NCBI GenBank assembly: GCA_964016985.1
Contig: OZ024834.1
Coordinates: 84,002,911-84,066,910 of the forward strand
Direction: 5' to 3'
Source of the DNA: Anodontia alba
Taxonomy: Eukaryota > Mollusca > Bivalvia > Lucinida > Lucinidae
Length of the DNA: 64,000 nucleotides
This document shows, piece after piece, positions 1 to 12,255 of this stretch. The notes beneath the pieces were generated by a model. It had not been told where the DNA came from, ran no database searches, and saw nothing but the letters and a program-made list of their open reading frames with translations. A program made the translations under genes and the position numbers. The first letter of the stretch is position 1, and every line of letters starts with the position of its first letter.

Positions 1-530
1 GCCTGAGGCCCATGGTAACAGAGCTGCACAATGAAAATTCAGTTAGCATTATTGTAAATTCGGCCTGTTTCTACTCTAAACCTTCCGAATTCGGCCATTT
101 TCAACTCAATCCTAGTGAAATTTGACACACTTAGTATCTGGTAACTTAGTAAATAATGCACGGATAAATTCTTTGTGTTTTACATAGGAACATCTTTTTT
201 TTTTAATTTCAAAACTATTTAGCAAATATTCAGTGCGTGTTATACACAGGTGCGAGTAATACACAGAAAAATTCGGTACTTCACCTAAAAAATTACCTTG
301 CTGCTATTTCTATCAAGGAACGAAGGTAAACATTATATCCTTCTACCGGTTTCGAAGATCGGCATTTTCCGTGACCACATGGCACCACCGGACTTTGCCG
401 AAAATACCGATATGGCCAAAGACCTCGATTATAAGACGGGTCTGGATTTTTGGGGGCTTTTTTTGGGGGAAAAATCCCCGTCTTATATGCGGATTAATAC
501 GGTACTTTTCAAGGAAAGAATTTGCTCCAC

Positions 531-614
531 TTGGGAGCAAATTCTTTCCTTTTCCACACGGGAGCAAATTCTTTCCTTTTCCACACGGGAGCAAATTCTT
601 TCCTTTTGGAGTAG
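531..614 (+). repeat. 27-bp triplet minisatellite
   Basis: Three copies of GGGAGCAAATTCTTTCCTTT plus TCCACAC, preceded by an inverse GGAAAGAATTTGCTCC (512-527). Similar motifs at 20860-20905 and 34225-34280 mark a dispersed family. Confidence 0.75.
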
Positions 615-673
615 ACCAAATACAAATATTTCTGGTATATATGCAACACTTGCACATTGCTCGAGTTAAACTA

Positions 674-884
674 GACTGGCTCCAGTCTCTAGTGTCACAA
701 CATATATTCTTACAACCTGTTTGATACATCCTTTAAAATGAAACGAAAATAATATCATGACTATAAAGGCTGGTCACCAGTGACCAGCCTTTGTAGTCAT
801 GATATTATCTTGGTTTTATTTTGGTGGATTATCAAAAAGGTTTATAAGAATAAATATTCAGACACTGGAGACTGCAGCCAGTCT
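674..884. mobile_element. Foldback element, GACTGGCTCCAGTCTC ends
   Basis: Long inverted repeat with centre GGCTGGTCACCAGTGACCAG and arms ATGATATTAT. A second, diverged copy is at 13830-14124. Confidence 0.72.
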
Positions 885-1129
885 TGAGTTAAACCTTAGT
901 AAGTAAATTATCACCAACTTAGCAAGGAACAAATTTGAGAGACTTTTTAATTGGATTTTTCAACTCTAACAAAATGTATAAGAAGCAGATATATAAACCT
1001 CTGAAAACACTAAACCGTTTTTTTGGTTTTTTTTTTAAGTTGCAAATATGTAATTAGAAGACAAAAGGACAGAGAAAGTTGAAAGCATTTTTGCAGTATA
1101 AATATCTGGCTATGACTCAGCATACTTCT

Positions 1130-1545
1130 TTCAACCAATAACATTTTGTTTACAATCCAGCCAAAGTATTCTAACGTCAAAATTTCCTAAGTTAGTTGTC
1201 CACGTGATGATCATTGACCAATGTATTTATCAAACCACACATTAGACAAAATCCAGGTAACACCTATTTATAATCGCACTATTCTTGTCGCTTAGACGAC
1301 AGAGTGTCATCTGTAAAACCTGGACGGGGACATTGGCAAACAGTGCAGATCCAGATCAGACACCACAGACTGCGGTATCTGGTCAGGGTCTGCATGGTTT
1401 GCTTAAATTGCAGGAAGTTACGGGTTAAACAAAACAGTCTTAAGTCCCTGTTCAGGACTATTTTTCCAGCCTACATACATGTATATGCACTCAGAGACAA
1501 TCAACCCACCAGTGCTGTCAGTGCTTTGATTTTGTTTGTTTCCAC
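1130..1545 (+). repeat. Dispersed repeat with CAAACAGTG palindrome
   Basis: Matches 13155-13530 and 40318-40985 (GTAGTTGTC..., CATTGACCAATGTA, AAGTCCCTGTTCAGGACTAT). A palindrome lies at 1335-1402. No ORF worth calling. Confidence 0.62.
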
Positions 1546-1702
1546 ATGAAAACATCTTGCAGATACTCAATAGAATCCAACCACAAGAAGATCCTCACTG
1601 AAACTGCCTCACTGATACCACTCCTACATAAAAGTTTCCTTATACAGTCAGACTTCAAGGACTCAAACATCTTTGGGTCCATGGAAACTGGTTTTGAGAC
1701 AT

Positions 1703-1811
1703 GCCCAGCAGGCACATGACGTAAATACAACGTCGCCTCAACATCGATGCAAGGTCATGACGTTGCATCGACGTTAAGGCGACGTTATATTTACGTCATG
1801 AGCATGCTGGG
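1703..1811. mobile_element. Foldback element, CCCAGCAGGCACATGACG ends
   Basis: A palindrome with GACGTTGCATCGACGTTA arms, ending ACGTCATGAGCATGCTGGG. Related fragments occur at 47480-47600, 52810-52860 and 53740-54315. Confidence 0.65.
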
Positions 1812-1892
1812 ATGCGTAGTTCATGACATGGTGCCAGGTCAGAAAGCAAAAGGCAATAATTTAGGGAAGTCTTTTTGATCTTCTATACAATA

Positions 1893-1952
1893 ATGGTATT
1901 TTGAGTGTACTCATTAGAATTGCCTTGATGAGGCAATTCTAATGAGTACACA
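1893..1952. repeat. Core hairpin (AATTGCC...GGCAATT)
   Basis: A perfect palindrome of about 50 bp, GTACTCATTAGAATTGCC and its inverse, without recognisable MITE ends. Confidence 0.7.
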
Positions 1953-2119
1953 TAACATACAATTTTATGATAAGAAAATTTCCTTAACTATTTGTTTTCT
2001 AAAGATATCAGAATAATTTCGTGGGGACTCAAAAACGAGTTCGAATCAGCCACTGTTAATGAGCCATCAGTATTCGAGCTATTGAGGTTTGACTGTATTA
2101 AATATGTATCTTTACTTAC

Positions 2120-2336
2120 GCTTCACAAACTCACTGACATGACAAGTCATAGAGTATATCGGCTCCAGCCCCTGGTTTCCAGTTTCAGCACTACTCGGAC
2201 CAACAGAATATCTACAAGCTGGATTCAGTTTTGGTGGGAAAAGTACAGGCCCATACAATCCTTGCCAAGAAGATTCTGTTGGTGTGGCGTAGCGATTGTA
2301 GAAGTTCACCAAGTCAGGTGGGCAGAATGAGAATCT
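2120..2336 (-). CDS. Probable internal exon, gene not recognised
   Basis: A 217-bp segment with acceptor ...taataacggtcag at its 5' end and a strong donor GTAAGT at its 3' end, open in one frame (phase 0 in, phase 1 out). It encodes about 72 residues such as RFSFCPPDLVNFYNRYATPT and LYGPVLFPPKLNPACRYSVG, whose composition looks like folded protein and unlike the surrounding repeats. No domain recognised. Flanking exons are not evident: the right side is repeats and the left side runs out of the window. Confidence 0.5.
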
Positions 2337-2517
2337 CTGACCGTTATTAGAATTTTGCATCTTCAAACATATTTATTTTTTAAAAAGAAATTCATATGCT
2401 TATACATACGATCCCATACTGTTTCTTCATTGTTACAAAAATGTCCGTATAATGTAATTGTTCAACAAATTTTATTTCTGAAACTGTATCATCATGTATG
2501 TACATTTACCCGAAATA

Positions 2518-2748
2518 TTAACTCTTGTCCTGCTGAATAAATTGAAGTGCCACTCCCACTTCTGAATTTCAGCCAATCAGATTACTTACACTCCCACTTC
2601 TGAATTTCAGCCAATCAGATTACTTGATCCAGATTGATGATATAAGTGCACATACTTAACGGCAAACAGTTCTTTAGAAGCCAACTGATCTGGATCTACA
2701 CTGTTTGCAAAGGCAGAACATATCCGGGTTCAGCAGGACTAGGGTTAG
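2518..2748 (+). mobile_element. TTAA-type MITE (TTAACYCTTGTCCTGCTGAA ends), copy 1
   Basis: Starts TTAACTCTTGTCCTGCTGAA and ends TTCAGCAGGACTAGGGTTA. Contains a 41-bp tandem duplication (CCCACTTCTGAATTTCAGCC) and a CAAACAG palindrome. Confidence 0.72.
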
Positions 2749-3334
2749 GAAACCGTACCTACTTATCATACTTGTCTTAAAATGTGAGTATCAATATATA
2801 AAATTTAATCAAAATCTATCAATTTGTTTTTAAATTATTAATCAAAACCTCAATTCTGATGTCATTCAAGAGCCGTAACTGCATTGAAAAGTAACAATAC
2901 TGGCCCATTTTCTATCTCACCCTAGTTCTAGTCAATATCAATGTGGAAATTTGATCAAAATCCATTCATTTGTTCTCAAGATATTGAATGGAAACAAAAT
3001 TTTCAAAAGGCCATAACTCAGGAAAGGGGCATAATCCTGATAAGAAAAAAACATGTGTCAGCTATTTTTTCAAGAGGAATCAATATATGAAATTTCAAAA
3101 CCCTAGCATGCACAGTTCAAAACTTATGCTATGCATCAAAAAGTGTGCAATTGTAACAAGAGGCCCACGGGCCACAACTCGCTCACCTGAGTGAAACCGC
3201 CACTGCAGATATGCAGATGGCATGCAACATTTTTCCAATACTCTTATGACAAGGCAATGGCTTAAACAGTTTTTGAAATATCTTGCTTACAAGGTTAAAA
3301 TGCTGAAATTTTCAAAACGTCACAAGTAAAACAA

Positions 3335-4110
3335 GTCACCCCCAATGCCTCCTACCAACTTTTGAGTCAACTGGCATTTCGGTGCAGTAGAAGAAGCAAA
3401 ACATAGATTTTCAAGATGGCTGCCATCTTGGATTTCCGATCGGAATGATTATAGCTATTTTTTGATCTACAAGTCACCCTGATGCTTTCTACTAAGTTTC
3501 AAGTCAATTGACTTTTAGGTTTAGGAGAAGAAGCGAAAAATAGATTTTCAAGATGGCTGTCATGGAGGCCATCTTGGATTTCCAATTGGCACGATTTTAG
3601 CTACTTTTGATGTACAAGTCATCCCGATGCTTCCTAGCAAGTTTGGAGTCAATTGGCCTTTCGGTTCAGGAGAAGAAGCGAAAAATAGCTTTTCAAGATG
3701 GCTGCCATGGTGGCCATCTTGGATTTCTAATCAGCACAATTTAAGCTATTTTTGATTTATAAGTCACCCCAATGCTTCCTAACTAGTTTGGAGTCAATTG
3801 GCTTTTGGGTTTAGGAGTAGAAGCGAAAAATAGATTTTCAAGATGGCTGCCATGGTGGCCATCTTGGAATTTGGACCGACACGATTTTAGCTATATTTGA
3901 TCTACAAGTCACCCTGATGCTTCCTAGCAAGTTTGGAGTCAATTGGCCTTTCGGTTCAGGAGAAGAAGCGAAAAAGATTTTCAAGATGGCGGTCATGGCG
4001 GCCATCTTGGATTTCCGATCGGAACGATTTAAGCTATTTTTTTATCTACATTTCACCCTGATGCTTCCTACCAAGTATCGAGTCAATTGGCCCTGGGGTG
4101 TAGGAAGAGT
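3335..4110 (+). repeat. 144-bp tandem units with CAAGATGGC palindromes
   Basis: Five units, anchors at 3411, 3548, 3693, 3838 and 3981. Each contains CAAGATGGC...GCCATCTTG, plus AGTCAATTGGCCTTT and GAGAAGAAGCGAAAAA. Confidence 0.82.
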
Positions 4111-4224
4111 AGGCTTTTATTGCAAATGTTCACGCTGCATGACGCACGCCGCATGACCCATGATGGACGACGGACATTGACTGACCACAATAGCTCACCA
4201 TGCGCACTTCATGCTCAGGTGAGC

Positions 4225-6000
4225 TATAAATCTGAGCAAATCTGGCTCAGTGGCTCCGAGAAGTCGTCAAATTCTCAACAATTTTCCCATATAAATGTTA
4301 TGGGGCTCATACAATACATAGGGAAGCAAACTTGATCTTGCCGTAAAAAGGTCAAATGTCAACGTACGATAATCTTTTTACCAATTTTGGTAGATCTCCT
4401 GTCCCTGATGATTTGTGCACAGATTTAGCCCCAAGGCATCCTCAGTTCTGAAGAAGAAGATTTTTAAAGGGTCTTACCATATATGGGCATGGTGGCCATC
4501 TTGGTCGACCTACCGCGACCATTTTAGCAATCTTTCGTTCCCCTAACTTAAGAAGGCACAATATGAAATTTGAGTAAATTTGGCTCAGTGGCTTCAGAGA
4601 AGAAGAAATTTAAAATTCTCAACAATTTTCCTATTCAAATGTATGGGGCTAATACAAATGCATAGGGAAGCAAACTTGACCCTGCAGTAAAAAGGTCAAA
4701 TGTCAACGTACGAAAATTCTTTTAGCAACTTTGGTAGACCTCTCGTTCCCGATGATTTGTGCAAAGATTCAGCCCCAAGGCATTCTCGGTTCTGGAGAAG
4801 AAGATTTTTAAAGGTTTTTACCATATATGGGCATGGCGGCCATCTTGGTCACAGACCGCGACAATTTTAGCAATCTTTTGTTTCTCCACACTAAGGTGGC
4901 TCCATATGAAATTTGAACAAAATTAGCTCAGAGGTTCCAGAGGAGAAGTCGTTTGAAACTCTTAACAATTTTCCCATTCAAATGTATAGAGCTCATACAA
5001 ATGCATAGGGAAGCGAACTTGACCTTGCCGTAAAAAGGTCAAACATCAAAGTACGACAATTCTTTTAGCAACTTTGGTTGACCTCTCGTCCCCGATGATT
5101 CGTGCAAAGATTCAGCCCCAAGGCATCCTCGGTTATGGAGAAGAAGATTTTTAAAGGTTTTTACCATATATGGGCATGGCGGCCATCTTGGTCAACGGAC
5201 CGCGACAATTTTAGCTATCTTTTGTTTCCCCACACTAAGGTGGCTCCATATGAAATTTGAACAAAATTAGCTCAGCGGCTTCAGAGGAGAAGTCCTTTGA
5301 AACTCTTTAACAATTTTCCCATTCAAATGTATAGAGCTCATACAAATGCATAGGGAAGCGAACTTGACCTTGCCATAAAAAGGTCAAACGTCAACGTACG
5401 ACAATTCTTTTAGCAACTTTGGTTGACCTCTTGTCCCCGATGATTCGTGCAAAGATTCAGCCCCAAGGCATCCTCGGTTATGGAGAAGAAGATTTTTAAA
5501 GGTTTTTACCATATATGGGCATGGCGGCCATCTTGGTCAACGGACCGCAACAATTTTAGCAATCTTTTGTTTCCCCACACTAAGGGGGCTCCATATGAAA
5601 TTTGAACAAAATTAGCTCAGAGGCTTCAGAGGAGAAGTCGTTTGAAACTCTTAACAATTTTCCCATTCAAATGTATAGAGCTCATACAAATGCACACGGA
5701 AGCGAACTTGACCTTACTGTAAAAAAATCAAACGTCAACGTACGACAATTCTTTTAGCAACTTTGGTTGACCTCCCGTCCCCGATGATTTGTGCAAAGAT
5801 TCAGCCCCAAGGCATCCTCGGTTATGGAGAAGAAGATTTTTAAAGGTTTTTACCATATATGGGCATGGCGGCCATCTTGGTCGACGGACCGCGACCATTT
5901 TAGCAATCTTTCGTTCCCCCACCCTAAGGAGGCTCCATATGAAATTTGAGCAAAATTGGCTCAGCGGCTTCAGAGGAGAAGTCGTTTGAAAATGTTAACG
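4225..6000 (+). repeat. 345-bp tandem units
   Basis: Five units with spacing 343-347 bp (anchor GAGAAGAAGATTTTTAAAG near 4448, 4795, 5138, 5482 and 5827). Each has GGGCATGGCGGCCATCTTGG. Followed by a GGACGGACGCAC-rich stretch at 5999-6050. Confidence 0.82.
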
Positions 6001-6197
6001 GACGGACAGACGGACGGACGCACGGACGGACGGACGCACGGACGACGGACGAAAAGTGATCACAATAGCTCATCCTGAGCAGAGCTCAGGTGAGCTAAAA
6101 ATGCTCAAAGTTATAAAGGGCCATAACTCAGGAAGTAATTTTCAGAATTTATTCAAAAGTTAATCAGGTCATATACTCATCAATACCAATCTATTCA

Positions 6198-6238
6198 TTG
6201 GGTTGACTGGGCCATAAAACCTCAACACAAACAAACAA
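6198..6238 (+). mobile_element. Very short SINE tail insertion
   Basis: Only the last ~41 bp of the SINE tail (TTGACTGGGCCATAAAACCT onward). Inserted in the 322-bp array and flanked by ACCAATCTATTCA on both sides (6185-6197 and 6239-6251). Confidence 0.7.
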
Positions 6239-8514
6239 ACCAATCTATTCACCAGGTTTCAAGGCTCTAGCTTCAATAGCTTTTGAGATATTTTGCTGAC
6301 AAGAATTCATCCATATTTTTTCAAAGGGCCATAACTCAAGAAAGGGGGATAATCCTGATAAGAAAAAAAATATGTGTCAGCTATTTTTTCATGAGGAATC
6401 CATATATGAAATTTCAAAACCCTAGCATGCACAGTTCAAAACTTATGCTATGCATCAAAAAGTGTGCAATTGTAAAAATGCCCAAAGTTATAAAGGGCTT
6501 TAACTCATGAAGTAATTTTCAGAATTTATTCAAAAGTTAATCAGGTCATCTACTCATCACTACCAATCTATTCCTTAAATTTCAAGGCTCTAGCCACAAT
6601 GGTTTTTGAGATACTTTGCTGACAAGATTCCATCCATATTTTTTCAAAGGGCCATAACTCAGGAAAGGGGTATAATCCTGACGGGGGAAAAAAATGTGTC
6701 AGCTATTTTTTATGAGGTATCCATACATGAAATTTCAAAACCCTAGCATGCACAGTTCAAAACCCTTGCTGAGCATCAAAAAGTGTGCAATGTAAAAATG
6801 CCCAAAATGACAAAGGGCCATAACTCAAGAAGTACTTTTCAGAAGTTAATCAGGTCATCTACTCATCACTACCAATTTATTCCTTAAATTTCAAGGCTCT
6901 AGCCTCAATAGTTTTTGAGATATTTTGCTGTCAAGACTTCATCCATATTTTTTTCAAAGGGCCGTAACTCAGGTAAGGGGCATAATCCTAATAAGAAAAA
7001 AAAAAAAAAATATGTGTCAGCTATTTTTTCATGAGAAATCTAAATATGAAATTTCAAAACCCTAGTATGCACAGTTCAAAACTTATGCTATGCATCAAAA
7101 AGTGTGCAATGTAAAAATGCCCAAAATGACAAGGGGCCATAACTCAAGAAGTATGTTTCAGAATTTATTCAAAAGTTAATCAGGTCATCTACTCATCGCT
7201 ACCAACCTATTCCTCATATTTCAAGGCTCTAGCTTCAATAGTTTTTTAGATAGCTTGCTAAAAAGATTCCATCCATATTTTTCTAAGGGCCATAACTCAG
7301 GAAAGGGGCATAATCCTGACAAGAAAAAAAATACATGTCAGCTATTTTTTCATGAGGAATCCATATATGAAATTTCAAAACCCTAGCATGCACAGTTCAA
7401 AACTTATGCTATGCATCAAAAAGTGTGCAACGTAAAAATGCCCAAAATTATAAAGGGCCATAACTCATGAAGTAATTTTCAGAATTTATTCAAAAGTTAA
7501 TCAGGTCATCTACTCATCAATACCAATCTATTCACCAGGTTTCAAGGCTCTAGCTTCAATAGCTTTTGAGATATTTTGCTGATAAAAATTCGTCGATATT
7601 TTTTCAAAGGACCATAACTCAGGAAAGGGGCATAATCCTGATAAGAAAAAAACATGTGTAAGCTATTTTTTCATGAGGAATCTATATACGAAATTTCAAA
7701 TCCTAGCATGCACAGTTCAAAACTTATGCTATGCATCAAAAAGTGTGCAATTGTAAAAATGCTCAAAGTTATAAAGGGCCATAACTCAGGAAGTAATTTT
7801 CAGAATTTATTCAAAAGTTAATCAGGTCATATACTCATCACAATACCAATCTATTCACCAGGTTTCAAGGCTCTAGCTTCAATAGCTTTTGAGATATTTT
7901 GCTGACAAGAATTCATCCATATTTTTTCAAAGGGCCATAACTCAAGAAAGGGGCATAATCCTGATAAGAAAAAAATATGTGTCAGCTATTTTTTCATGAG
8001 GAATCCATATATGAAATTTCAAAACCCTAGCATGCACAGTTCAAAACTTATGCTATGCATCAAAAAGTGTGCAATTGTAAAAATGCCCAAAGTTATAAAG
8101 GGCCATAACTCATGAAGTAATTTTCAGAATTTATTCAAAAGTTAATCAGGTCATCTACTCATGAATACCAATCTATTTAACAGGTTTCAAGACTCTAGCT
8201 TCAATAGCTTTAGAGATATTCTACTGACAAGATTTCATCTATATTTTTTCAAAGGGCTGTAACTCAGGAAAGGGGCATAATCCTAATTGGGAAAAAAAAC
8301 AAGGGTCAGCTATTTTTTCATGAAGAATCCATACATGAAATTTCAAAACCTAGCATGCATGGTTCAGAAGTTATGCTATGCACCAAAAAGTGTAACGGAC
8401 GGACGCACCGACGGACGGACGCACACACGCACAAACGTCCCAGAAGCAATATGCCCCTCCAACTTCTTCGAAGCTGGGGGCATATATAGATAAATATAGT
8501 AATTTTTTCTATAT

Positions 8515-8841
8515 ACAGTGAACCCTCGTTACAATAACAGCATTTGTTCCCAAATGTTTCCATTAAAATGAATTTGCTGTTGTAATCCTCAATGGACAGA
8601 ATGATATATAAAAAGAGACCTTGTTTTACTCTTATTTCCTCATAGAACATATGTTTTGAATATTTGAGGCAATTCTAACAAATATCCAAAACATATGTTT
8701 GTTGAAGTTTTAATGCATTATATTCTTGGATAATTTCTCATTAACTGTAACCTCTTCAGCGAAGGTTTTGTGACATTCAAATTGTCATTATAACATATTT
8801 TGTTGTTCTAATGAGTGTCAGTGTAACGAGGGTTGACTGTG
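8515..8841. mobile_element. pogo-like MITE, CAGTGAACCCTCGTTAC ends
   Basis: Ends ACAGTGAACCCTCGTTACAA and GTAACGAGGGTTGACTGT; a central core hairpin relic (8647-8702). Same family as 56249-56575 and 58194-58536. Confidence 0.72.
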
Positions 8842-9146
8842 CATGTAATCTATACAGTTTTGTTTGGTTACAACAGTTTTGGATCCATCTATGAATCATG
8901 TTATATCTCATATATACCCTTTTATAATAAATCATATTAAAAAGAGGTTTGTGTGTTTGAAAGGGTTCTGTGCTGAAATTTTGCATGCCAAGAATTTATG
9001 CCATCTACTGACAACCACTGCAGCAGGTTGAAGTTCATATTGATCCAGTCCACATGACTCTCTTTGCAGCATCAAGAGTCCTGGATTCACATTCCCAGAC
9101 TGATTAACCTGTAAAATGCTACAGACAAAATTGTGCTTGATATTTT

Positions 9147-10165
9147 TAGTTCACCTGAGCATGAAGAGCTCGGTGAGCTTTTGAGATCAGTCAATGTCCA
9201 TTATGTGTTTTACTGCATCAACAATTTGCTTCAAATGACTACTCCTCCTAAATCCTGGGCCAATTGACTCTTAACTTGCCAGGAAGTATCAAGGTGACTT
9301 GCAGATCAAAAATAGTTAAAATCATTACGATCAGAAATCCAAGATGGCTGCCATCTTGAAAATCTATTTTGAACTTCTCCTGGACCAAAATGCCAATTGA
9401 CTTGAAACCTGGTAGGAAGTATCAGGTTGACTTGTAGATTAAAAATAGCTAAAATCATTTTGATCGGAAATCCAAGATGGCCGCCATGGTGACCATCTTT
9501 AAAAATCTATTTTGTGTTTCTTCTCCTAAACCAGAAGACCAGTTGACTCGAAACTTGGTACAAAGTATGACTGTGACTTGCAAAAATAACTAAAATCGTT
9601 CCAGTCTGAAATCAAAGATGGCCGCCATGGCAGCCATCTTAAAAATATATTTTGAACTTCTCCTGACCCAAAAGTCCAATTGACGTGAAACTTGGTAGGA
9701 ATTATCAGGGTGGCTTGCAGATCAAAATTGCTAAAATCATTCCAATTGGAAATCCAATGTAACCCTGGTGGCCAGTCTGAAAATCTATTTTCTGCCTCTT
9801 CTCTGAACCAAAAGACCAACTGACAGGAAAATTGGCTGGAAGTATCAGGTTGACTTTCTGATAAAAAAAAAAACAAAAAAAAAACTAAAATCATTCCCAT
9901 CAGAAACCAAAGATGGTAGGAAGCTTGGTAGGAAGTATCAGGGCAATTTGTAGAGCAAAAACAGCTAAAATTGTTTTGACTGAAAATCAAAGATGGCCAC
10001 CACAGCTGCCATCTTGAAATTCTATACTGAACTTCTTCTCTTGAAACAAGAGGCCAAATGACTTGAAATTTGATAGGAAGTATCATGGTAAGTTGCAGAT
10101 CAAAAAATAGGTCAAAGTGTTCTGATTGGAAATCCAAAATGACCACAACGGCCACCATCTTGAAA
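9147..10165 (-). repeat. Reverse copy of the 144-bp-unit element
   Basis: On the minus strand it ends in the same AGCTCACC...GGTGAACT hairpin as the element at 3156. It holds about six diverged units with CAAGATGGC/GCCATCTTG. The long minus-strand frame across it is a by-product of the repeat and not a gene. Confidence 0.75.
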
Positions 10166-10651
10166 ATCAGTTTCTAATGAGTACCAACAACATATGTTTT
10201 ATGAAGAACTGGATAAAATTACCCCAAAATTATCGTCAAATGCTCCTCCTTATCATGCGTGTCCACTGTAATCTGGCGCTACGTAAACTGGTCTTATGTA
10301 TTAGAAAAAGGATTGAAGGAGTATTTGGTGATAATTCTGCCATAAGTTTTCTTATTTCTCCTTAAACATGTTAAAAACATGTTGTCGATATGCATTAGAA
10401 ATGCTTTGTCACAATGCTTCCAATGAGTACAAGCAATTAATATGTTTTTTATGGAGATCTGGAAATAATTATCACAGAATTATCAACTACTCTCCTACAA
10501 CATGTCCTCTCAGGGCTGAATGCCGGCTATATGGAAGGGATTCAATCCGGACAGTTTTTGGCAAAAACTAGGAGTTTTTTTTACAAATTTCCCCATGAAA
10601 ACAAAAATTGTATAAGAAGTTTAATGCTAAGTAACATGCTCTGATCCCATT

Positions 10652-10878
10652 TTAAACCTTAAACTGCCAATCACAACAATTGTCGTCTGTTTCGTCATCT
10701 GCTTGTGATTTTAAAAGTCACTTCTGCAAACAGTGTGGACCCAGATCAGACTCCTCCTTTAACCACACTGTTTGCCTGTATGCAAAAATAGGTTTGAAAA
10801 GTTTGCAAGAATATTCAGCAGACGACATAAACAGACGGCATTTTCAGATGCAGGTTTTCTTGGCGTTTTAAGGGTTAA
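10652..10878 (+). mobile_element. MITE, TTAAACCTTAAACTGCCA ends
   Basis: Matches 26281-26511 closely (GTCGTCTG..., GCAAGAATATTCAGCAGACG). Ends GGCGTTTTAAGGGTTAA. Confidence 0.7.
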
Positions 10879-11338
10879 GGTCACACAGAATAACATGCCT
10901 GGGACTTCAATGTTCACACACATGACAATTTTTTTTTTTTTCATAACACACAACACATATCCTTCAAACGCATTTTAAAGGCTTAAAATAACTCCACATT
11001 GAATTTTAGATAAATTCCTTTCCTCCTTAAAAAAAAAAAAAAAAAAAATTTACCACTTCCTGGGCAATTTCAGCAGATGAAAGTGGATGAGATTTTATTT
11101 TTAATTTTCCCATTTTCTCCATTGGATACAATTTGTACAAAATGTAAAAAATGTTTTCTGAGAAAAAATAGAAAAATATTTCAATATTTAACTGCTGAAA
11201 GTCTTACCCAGCTTTTTGGGCTTAACTCTGCATGCTGGGTAATTTTGCATGTTTTTTTGTTGTCTGCGGATTTTTTTTTTTTTTTTTTTTAAATTAACTT
11301 TTTTCAAAAAAAATCTTTCAGGAATACCATCAGAGTCT

Positions 11339-11404
11339 CAAACAGTTTGGACCCAGATCAGGCCCGACATTGTCGGGCCTGATCTGGGTCCAAACTTGTT
11401 TGCA
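11339..11404. repeat. CAAACAGTG palindrome
   Basis: CAGTTTGGACCCAGATCAGG and inverse around CCCGACATTGTCGGG. Confidence 0.75.
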
Positions 11405-12066
11405 AAGGTTATCAACAGACAACAAAGTCGCCACTAGCGGGGAAAGATTTAAAATAACTCCACATTCAATTTAAATTTTAAGGCTAGATTTCCTTCCTCT
11501 GTAACATGATTAAGCAGTAATTTTAATTCTCCTGTATCCTTATTTAGCATTTAATCCAAATAATCAAATAAAACAATTTATCCAAATTTTGAGTCAACAA
11601 ACTTTAAATTTTAATCATTATACAACATGAATTTAAAATATTAATTAAATTAAATCCAACTTGGGTTTGTTACGGCAACGTTTCCTATGGACTTAATTAA
11701 TCCAAACTGAAACGGCCCATCCTTGGTCAGGAATGCACAGTACTGCCCACTCCTTGAAATCACTGACCACAATCGCAATGTCCAAGAACGGCAAATGTCC
11801 CCCCTTGTCAAAATGACTTACAGTTAATCTGACAACCTTGTATATTATAAACGGAAAGGTAATAATAGCAGAGGGCATCAAGTGCATTCAAGAGGGAAGT
11901 CCGAAAAATGGAAAGAGAAGATACTATCCCACCCCCAGGGTACAAGTTATGGATGTTAATTGGTCATTACTAGTACAAATGTACACAACAGATCATCAGC
12001 TGTCATTCTGGACATGCCATTTGCCTTATGGTTGTTTAATTCAAAATCTTAAATTCAATACACATC

Positions 12067-12255
12067 ATAGCTCCAAATAGGATGATTCTTTTCAAGCAAA
12101 AAATATCGCTATTTTTCATATTTTTCCACATACATTGTGGGTACTCATTAGAAGTGCCTCAGTGAGGTACTTCTAATGAGTACCCACAACATGCTTTAAT
12201 GAAGAAATAAGAAACCATTTTCCTGATACACAAAATCATTATCTGGAGCCATCAT
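12067..12255 (+). mobile_element. HP2 foldback MITE
   Basis: Ends AGCTCCAAATAGG and ATTATCTGGAGC; centre AGAAGTGCCTCAGTGAGGTA. HP2 shares the core hairpin with HP1 but has different ends. Confidence 0.7.

Larger units (their letters stand above)
3156..6095 (+). mobile_element. Composite repeat element inserted in the 322-bp array
   Basis: Starts ACAAGAGGCCCACGGGCC (a small hairpin) and ends with CAGGTGAGC after an AGCTCA...TGAGCT hairpin. The interrupted array reads TA at both edges, so a TA duplication is likely. The inside is two tandem blocks (144-bp and 345-bp units). The 3' terminal hairpin recurs at about 4190-4224, so two elements may be joined. Class not assigned. Confidence 0.65.
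2976..8395 (+). repeat. 322-bp tandem array, interrupted
   Basis: A unit of about 322 bp carrying GGGCCATAACTCAGGAAAGG and CCCTAGCATGCACAGTTCAA. Anchors near 6327, 6650, 6958, 7287, 7608, 7932 and 8253, plus a lone unit at 2976-3155. The array is split by the element at 3156-6095. It ends in a short GGACGGACGCAC-rich tail. No coding potential. Confidence 0.85.

Noticed and set aside
298..729. Overlapping frames of 117-128 codons
   Set aside because: They arise from the 27-bp minisatellite being open in several frames on both strands.
9526..10158. 210-codon minus-strand frame
   Set aside because: It runs across the 144-bp-unit repeat; the peptide repeats with the DNA unit and has no family features.
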